This document shows, piece by piece, positions 59,500 through 64,000 of a stretch of 64,000 nucleotides of DNA. The stretch lies in the NCBI RefSeq assembly GCF_000758665.1, contig NZ_CP009285.1, positions 6,758,001 through 6,822,000 of the forward strand. Direction: 5' to 3'. Within the stretch, counting starts at the first letter, position 1; each line of letters begins with the position of its first letter. Made by a program: the position numbers and the translations under genes. Below the pieces are notes generated by a model that saw only the letters and a list, made by a program, of their open reading frames with translations, was not told the DNA's origin and searched no databases. This DNA comes from Paenibacillus borealis (GTDB taxonomy: Bacteria; Bacillota; Bacilli; Paenibacillales; Paenibacillaceae).

Positions 59500-61206
59500 A
59501 TGAATTCCGTCGGCCAGCCCCTACAGCAGCGGCCCCTCACCACCAAACTTATCCTTGCTGGAATTCTTGGACTTATTGTGTTTGTCATGTTCCAGGTCGC
59601 CCCCCAGCTCTTCTCGGGCTCCGGTGAGGACACAGCAATTATCAGCAAAAGCGAAGTACAAGGCAAAGCCGCCGCATTCGCAGCACAGCAGCTCGGCCAC
59701 GAAGCGGGAGTGAAGGATGAATGGACTATCCTCTATAAGACAGACTCCTCTTTCTACGGCTATATGTCCCGGGAGAAGCTGCTTGAGGATTATACCAAGA
59801 ACAAGCTGGACCAGCGTTATCCGTTTGATGTCTACCATGCAGTGCTCTATACTTCCGGTGAAGCGGATGCCCTGCTCTCCGTGGATGTCAATATGTATAC
59901 CGGTGAAGTAGTCGCTTTTGCCCACGGAGCCGATGCCGATGCCGCAGGACTCGATTACGGGGAAAGGCCGGCCAAGGCTGTAGCGGGCCCTGCCGGCACT
60001 GCACAAACGGCAAGCAGTGAAGCGGGTCTCACCCTTGAGAAGAAAGAAAATCTGGCCCGCCCGTGGCTGCAGTTATGGGGGGCAAACCCGTCGAAGCTCC
60101 AGATCGAGACGGGCAGCGGTGAATACGGGCTTGTCTATACGGAAAGCTCGGTTAAGGTCGGAGAATCGCTGCTGCATTATAACTTTAACTTCTCCGGTGA
60201 CCAGGTCTCCTATTTCCGTGCCGGATTCACTGCACCGGCCTGGCATGACAGCTATGTCGAAGACCAGACTGCTCTTGCCAAGAAGCTCACCTTGTTCGGC
60301 TATGGTCTGCCTACCTTGCTGCTGGGCATTCTGGCGCTGATCTACAGCATTCTGCGCCGGGGTCATACATCTTTCAAGCGCGGGATCTTCCTTAGCTCCG
60401 CCCACTTCCTGATTATGATGGTCAGCAGCTACAATGTGCTTCCCGAAACCGGCGGAGACAGTGCCGAAGCGCGGGTTACCGCTGTAGTGATGTTCATCAT
60501 CTATGTTCTGTACAGTCTGCTAATGTCCTCGCTGCTCTATTTCTCCCTGGTTGGAGGCGACGGCCTGTGGCGCGCAGAAGAGAAGCTTAACCCTTGGCCC
60601 CGTGCCAAAGAGCCCGGTTACGGCCAGTATGTACTGGACAGTATCCGCGCCGGATATGTATGGGCATTCGTCCTGCTCGGCGTGCAGACCCTCATGTTCA
60701 TTATTCTGTCCTTCGCCTTGGATAACTGGTCCACCACGGATGCCAGCCAGTCTCCTTACAATATGAAGTATGCCTGGCTGCTGCCGGTTGTCGCCTGGCT
60801 GGCCGGCCTCTCCGAAGAGGCTGTCTACCGCCTTTTCGGCATCCGGATGCTGAAGAAGCTCGTCAGGAATACCTTTATCGCCTCACTGATCACTACGCTG
60901 ATCTGGGCGCTCGGGCATACGCTCTACCCGATCTACCCGGTCAGCTCACGGCCGATTGAGCTGACCGTAATCGGTTTGCTGTTCAGTTATATTTTCCTGC
61001 GTTACGGCTTCATCGCTGTGATGTTCAGCCACGTGGTATTTGACAGCATCCTGATGGGTGCCACGCTGATCTTCATGCAGGATAAGGTAAATATAGGCGC
61101 GGGTATTGTCACGATCATTCTGCCGTTCATCGTCGGCTATATCGTGTACCGCTTCAACCCTCCGCGCAAGCCGGATCTGGCGGAGCCGGTCCAGCCTCTG
61201 ACTTAG
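59500..61206 (+). CDS. CPBP-family intramembrane protease with large N-terminal domain
   Basis: 568 residues. One membrane helix near 16-36 is followed by an extracytoplasmic domain to about 265 with a repeated PepSY-like feel (KDEWTILYKTDSSFYGYMSR, LLSVDVNMYTGEVVAFAHG). About eight membrane helices follow. The CPBP/Abi signature is present: Glu439-Glu440 in LSEEAVYRLFGI, then WALGHTLYP and MFSHVVFDSILMG with the metal-binding histidines. CPBP proteins are Rce1-like membrane endopeptidases, some acting in bacteriocin self-protection or signalling. The N-terminal domain makes this one much longer than the usual 200-300 residues. Single gene with its own promoter and terminator. Confidence 0.88.
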   Translation: MNSVGQPLQQRPLTTKLILAGILGLIVFVMFQVAPQLFSGSGEDTAIISKSEVQGKAAAFAAQQLGHEAGVKDEWTILYKTDSSFYGYMSREKLLEDYTKNKLDQRYPFDVYHAVLYTSGEADALLSVDVNMYTGEVVAFAHGADADAAGLDYGERPAKAVAGPAGTAQTASSEAGLTLEKKENLARPWLQLWGANPSKLQIETGSGEYGLVYTESSVKVGESLLHYNFNFSGDQVSYFRAGFTAPAWHDSYVEDQTALAKKLTLFGYGLPTLLLGILALIYSILRRGHTSFKRGIFLSSAHFLIMMVSSYNVLPETGGDSAEARVTAVVMFIIYVLYSLLMSSLLYFSLVGGDGLWRAEEKLNPWPRAKEPGYGQYVLDSIRAGYVWAFVLLGVQTLMFIILSFALDNWSTTDASQSPYNMKYAWLLPVVAWLAGLSEEAVYRLFGIRMLKKLVRNTFIASLITTLIWALGHTLYPIYPVSSRPIELTVIGLLFSYIFLRYGFIAVMFSHVVFDSILMGATLIFMQDKVNIGAGIVTIILPFIVGYIVYRFNPPRKPDLAEPVQPLT

Positions 61207-61237
61207 ACGGAACCATATCGATCGGCCATGCCAAAAA

Positions 61238-61302
61238 AAAGAAATCGTTTCTTTTGGTAAAGTGGAGGTACCCCCTCCCTTTTCAAAAGGAGCGATTTCT
61301 TT
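61238..61302. terminator. Long hairpin terminator behind the CPBP gene
   Basis: AAAGAAATCG pairs with CGATTTCTTT; further arms CTTTTGG and CAAAAGG and an inner GGAGG/CCTCC stem extend it. T-rich ends on both strands. Confidence 0.75.
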
Positions 61303-61329
61303 GTATGCGGTATGCGGTATGCGGTTTGC

Positions 61330-61516
61330 TTAATTGCACTTCGTACAACTAAATCGTCTGATTTATAACCGATTCTCCGTTTAGTTGTATTTCGTACAAT
61401 TAAATGGCCATTTGAACCTTCATTTTCACCATTCAGGCAGATTTAGTTGTACAGACTACAGTTATAAGAGGCAAGCCTGCCTTTTCGCAGTTTTTAATTG
61501 CACAGTATACAACTAT
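61330..61516. repeat. 187-bp element with four dyad units (copy B)
   Basis: Units at 61330-61354, 61380-61404, 61441-61466 and 61494-61516, spaced 50, 61 and 53 bases start to start. Half-sites read TTAATTGCA or TTTAGTTGTA on the left and TACAACTAAA or TACAATTAAA on the right. Same length, order and orientation as copy A at 43969-44155. The stretch before unit 3 (CATTTTCACCATTC, then AGGCAGATTT) aligns with copy A (CATTCCAGCCAGTC, then CGGAAGATTT). It lies between converging genes, so it is not a promoter for either. Confidence 0.75.
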
Positions 61517-61600
61517 CAGTGAATGCCCACTTGGAACGGAATACATCAATTGCTGCAGAAGCCCAAAGATAAACCGCTGGGAGCCCGAAACAGGTGTCTC

Positions 61601-61641
61601 AAGCAGAAGAAATTCTACTTATGGGACAGCCCCTTCTGCTT
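61601..61641 (-). terminator. Hairpin terminator of the histidine-kinase gene
   Basis: AAGCAGAAG pairs with CTTCTGCTT around a 23-base loop. It lies 25 bases past the kinase stop; T content after the stem is low, so strength is uncertain. Confidence 0.55.
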
Positions 61642-61665
61642 ATAATCCGGTAGAAATCCCCGTTT

Positions 61666-63426
61666 CTATAACTCTTCCTGCACAGATTGATACCGGCGGC
61701 AGGGAAACCGGAGCCGGATCAGCGTCCCTTCACCAAGCGAGCTGTGAATAGCTACGCCATACTGCCTGCCGTACTGCAGCTGGATCCGCTGGTCAACATT
61801 GCGGATGCCATAGCCGATTCCCTGGCCTGTGGGCTCCAGTATCTGCCCGATCAGCTCTTCCTTCATCCCAAGCCCGTTATCCTCCACTTCAAAGACCATG
61901 TCCGCTCCTTCCGGATAAGCACGGATGATCAGCGAGATCTCATCATCGTACCAGGCATGCTCCAGCGCATTCTCCACAAACGGCTGCAGAATAAATTTCA
62001 CGCTCTCATTCTCCAGCACCTCCGGTGCAATATCGTAGGCCACATGGATACGGTCCACATTCTTAATCCGCTGAATATCCAGATACGACTCGGCAATCTG
62101 CAGTTCCTGCTCCACCGGAATAATCATCTCCCCGCGGTGCAGCGTCAGCCGGTAGAACCTGGCCAGCGAACGGATGACCTCATGCAGCTTATCGATCTCC
62201 CCCAGCTTGGCCATCCGGCTGATCGAAGAGAAGGTGTTATACAGGAAATGCGGGTTCATCTGGGAATGCAGCACCTGCAGCTCAGTCTCTTTCTTCTCCA
62301 GGTTGACAACATAGACCTCGTCGATTAACCGCTGAATCGTTGAAGCCATGTCGTTAAAAGCACTGCCGATCTCCGCAAACTCATCATTGCCCTGCACCGG
62401 CATCCGCTTGTGGAAATCTCCTTCCTTAAAAGACTTCAGGGAGGCAATCAGCTTCTGGAAGCTCCGTGCGAAATACTGGGACATCACCAGACTGATCAGA
62501 AAGAGCAGGATCAGAGTGATTAGGCAGATGCCGATGGTCACATTACGGACCTGCTGTGAATTCTTTTGCAGTGAAGAATACGGAATCCAGGCCACTACGC
62601 TGGCGGGCATATTCGTCACCGGCTGTTTAATTTGCATATAGGAATCCGGCTGCTGAATATAGCCTGAAGCAGCGGAGGGCAGCAAATCCGGTTTAACCTT
62701 GTTGCGGGAGCTTATGAAGAGCAGGCGGTTGTCGTTACCCACGATGAACAGGATACTGTCCTCGCCCAGCTGCCCCGAACCGGCATCAGAGAAGATGTAC
62801 TTCATATTCGCCGTCATCTTGATCAGACCGTTCAGCTGCAGTGTATCGTAGTTGATCAAGGGGCGCAGGTAAGAGATGCTCGCGTTCGCCCTGTCATTGC
62901 CCACCTGCCGCCATTCATAGGAGCCGTAATGCAGTTTCAGCCTTCTATACCAGTCTTCGTTCTCTATACGGTCCATGTGGAATAAGGAATACTTACGGAC
63001 ATCGCCCGCTGCACTCTCATTGTAATAGAATTCTCCGACATTAGGGTTGCTGACATACACGGAAAGCTTGACTTCCGGGTCCGGCAGATTCGCAGCATTC
63101 TCCAGCCTCGGAAGAATATACTGCGACATGATGCTGTATTTCTCCCAGCCGGAATGATAACCTGTCAAATAACGCGAGAGGGTCTGATCTGCGTACAGCT
63201 CGTCGGTGCTGCGGACAACATCCTTCAGCCGGTAATCCACGTTACTGGCAATTTGCCTGACAGCCACCTCCAGATTGCTTCTTGTATGCTCCTCCGTGGA
63301 ACGCACGGAGGAGACATAGGCGTAGCTTCCGATGCCGATAACCGGTGTCAGTACCAGCAGCAGATAGGAAATAAGCAGCTTGTAGCCCAAGGGCAGGTAT
63401 ACGGGTTTCGCACGCTTCATCTGCAT
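61666..63426 (-). CDS. Sensor histidine kinase, LytS/YesM type (third regulator set)
   Basis: 586 residues. Membrane helices at about 16-38 and 300-322 enclose a Cache-like external sensor (SVYVSNPNVGEFYYNESAAG). HAMP follows (FQKLIASLKSFKEGDFHKRM), then HSQMNPHFLYNTFSS with likely phospho-His393, and an ATPase part (QPFVENALEHAWYDDE, VEDNGLGMKEEL, GIGYGIRNVDQR). It pairs with the response regulator at 63433, whose stop is 6 bases upstream. ATG at 63426 used; an in-frame ATG at 63420 has slightly better spacing to AGG. Signal unknown; this class usually serves sugar transporters, which would lie beyond the window. Confidence 0.92.
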   Translation of the reverse strand: MQMKRAKPVYLPLGYKLLISYLLLVLTPVIGIGSYAYVSSVRSTEEHTRSNLEVAVRQIASNVDYRLKDVVRSTDELYADQTLSRYLTGYHSGWEKYSIMSQYILPRLENAANLPDPEVKLSVYVSNPNVGEFYYNESAAGDVRKYSLFHMDRIENEDWYRRLKLHYGSYEWRQVGNDRANASISYLRPLINYDTLQLNGLIKMTANMKYIFSDAGSGQLGEDSILFIVGNDNRLLFISSRNKVKPDLLPSAASGYIQQPDSYMQIKQPVTNMPASVVAWIPYSSLQKNSQQVRNVTIGICLITLILLFLISLVMSQYFARSFQKLIASLKSFKEGDFHKRMPVQGNDEFAEIGSAFNDMASTIQRLIDEVYVVNLEKKETELQVLHSQMNPHFLYNTFSSISRMAKLGEIDKLHEVIRSLARFYRLTLHRGEMIIPVEQELQIAESYLDIQRIKNVDRIHVAYDIAPEVLENESVKFILQPFVENALEHAWYDDEISLIIRAYPEGADMVFEVEDNGLGMKEELIGQILEPTGQGIGYGIRNVDQRIQLQYGRQYGVAIHSSLGEGTLIRLRFPCRRYQSVQEEL

Positions 63427-63432
63427 GCCTGA

Positions 63433-64000
63433 TCAGCTCTGCTTTCTGTAATCGGCTGCGGTGATATTGAAATATTCCCGGAATTGCCTGCTGAAATAAG
63501 CGATATTCTTGTAGCCCACCTTATCAGCTACTTCATAGATTTTGTATTGATGCTGATCGAGCAGGAGAATCGCTTTCTCCATCCGGATCCGCACAAGATA
63601 TTCATTGAAGCTCTCACCTGTGTGCTCCTTGAACAGAACCCCGAGATGGTTCGGCGAGTAGGCGAAATGGCTGGCCACCAGCCGTAAGGTAAGATTCTCC
63701 GTCAGCCGCTCCTGAATATAGGCCTCGATTTGCTCCATCAGCCGGCGGTTCTTATGCTGCTTCTTCATGAACAGGAGCTCGGAAATCTGGAACAGAGTAT
63801 TCCGCAGCCAGCGCTTAATATCATCCACCGTCTCCAGATGATGAATGGCATCCATCTGCTGCAGACTCTCATAGGTTTCGTTCAGCGTCCCCAGATATGC
63901 CTCAAGCCGGGTGACGATATGAATGGAGAAATGATAGACCTTCACCGGATGCTCAAACAGGGCCGCCATTTCGAACAACGCATCGATGCAGTCGCAAATA
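63433..64000 (-). CDS. Response regulator with AraC domain, N-terminus cut by window edge
   Basis: About 188 C-terminal residues are visible; the frame is open to base 64000. The double AraC helix-turn-helix covers the last 100: LRLVASHFAYSPNHLGVLFK and EVADKVGYKNIAYFSRQFRE, ending ITAADYRKQS. The neighbouring kinase and the family layout mean the missing part should hold a receiver domain. It is the partner of the kinase at 61666. The target operon is outside the window or not marked. Confidence 0.88.
   Translation of the reverse strand, partial: ICDCIDALFEMAALFEHPVKVYHFSIHIVTRLEAYLGTLNETYESLQQMDAIHHLETVDDIKRWLRNTLFQISELLFMKKQHKNRRLMEQIEAYIQERLTENLTLRLVASHFAYSPNHLGVLFKEHTGESFNEYLVRIRMEKAILLLDQHQYKIYEVADKVGYKNIAYFSRQFREYFNITAADYRKQS

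Larger units (their letters stand above)
61207..61665. other. Convergent intergenic region with terminators and dyad element
   Basis: 459 bases. A long hairpin terminator (61238-61302), three tandem TATGCGG units (61304-61325), the second 187-bp dyad element (61330-61516) and the terminator of the histidine-kinase gene (61601-61641). No ORF with a ribosome site. Confidence 0.6.

Overview
The window looks like a chromosomal segment of a Paenibacillus-type Firmicute. Evidence: a surface protein anchored by three SLH domains, a YjcZ-type sporulation micropeptide with a sigma-K/E-like promoter, EcsA/EcsB, a Bacillus-type sdhCAB operon, Ktr/Trk potassium uptake, YtrA-type GntR regulators, and LplB/LplC-type sugar permeases paired with YesMN-style regulators. 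I see no rRNA, tRNA, CRISPR array, complete IS or prophage. Identifications rest on motifs and remembered family features; no database search was run.

Left part (1-20.7 kb), mostly housekeeping and accessory genes. A secreted subtilisin-like protease is cut by the left edge. It is followed by an orphan Imm11-like gene, gpmA, an AraC regulator, a hypothetical gene, an aminotransferase and the micropeptide. Next come a DEAD-box helicase-ecsA-ecsB operon (minus strand), an SDR dehydrogenase with CheX, a LysR regulator with a PHP-type histidinol phosphatase, a nitroreductase, a GNAT acetyltransferase with a Tat-exported metallophosphoesterase, a K+ channel and a DUF3891 protein.

Middle part (21-42.8 kb), a carbohydrate-use locus. 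On the minus strand a two-component system precedes two permeases, a binding lipoprotein and a 2016-residue SLH protein carrying two beta-helix (pectate-lyase-superfamily) modules. Divergent on the plus strand are a GH38 alpha-mannosidase, an RspA/ManD-like enolase-superfamily enzyme and an NAD-dependent epimerase. Convergent to these are an intracellular GH43 enzyme and a secreted GH71/GH99-like protein. The likely substrate is a mannose-containing glycan (inference).

Right part (43-64 kb). sdhCAB faces a LysR gene across a 456-bp region holding a near-perfect Fur box, a 19-bp perfect palindrome and a cre-like site. A second transporter locus (binding protein, two permeases, membrane-bound AraC regulator) follows. 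Then come a GntR-ABC operon, a TrkA/TrkH pair, a second GntR gene with a 9-codon ORF behind it, a CPBP protease, and a two-component system cut by the right edge.

The most unusual signal is a repeated element of about 187 bp, present between sdhA and sdhB (43969-44155) and again at 61330-61516. Each copy carries four short dyad-symmetric units at nearly the same spacing (about 50, 61 and 53 bp), and the intervening DNA is partly conserved. I do not recognise it as a named family.
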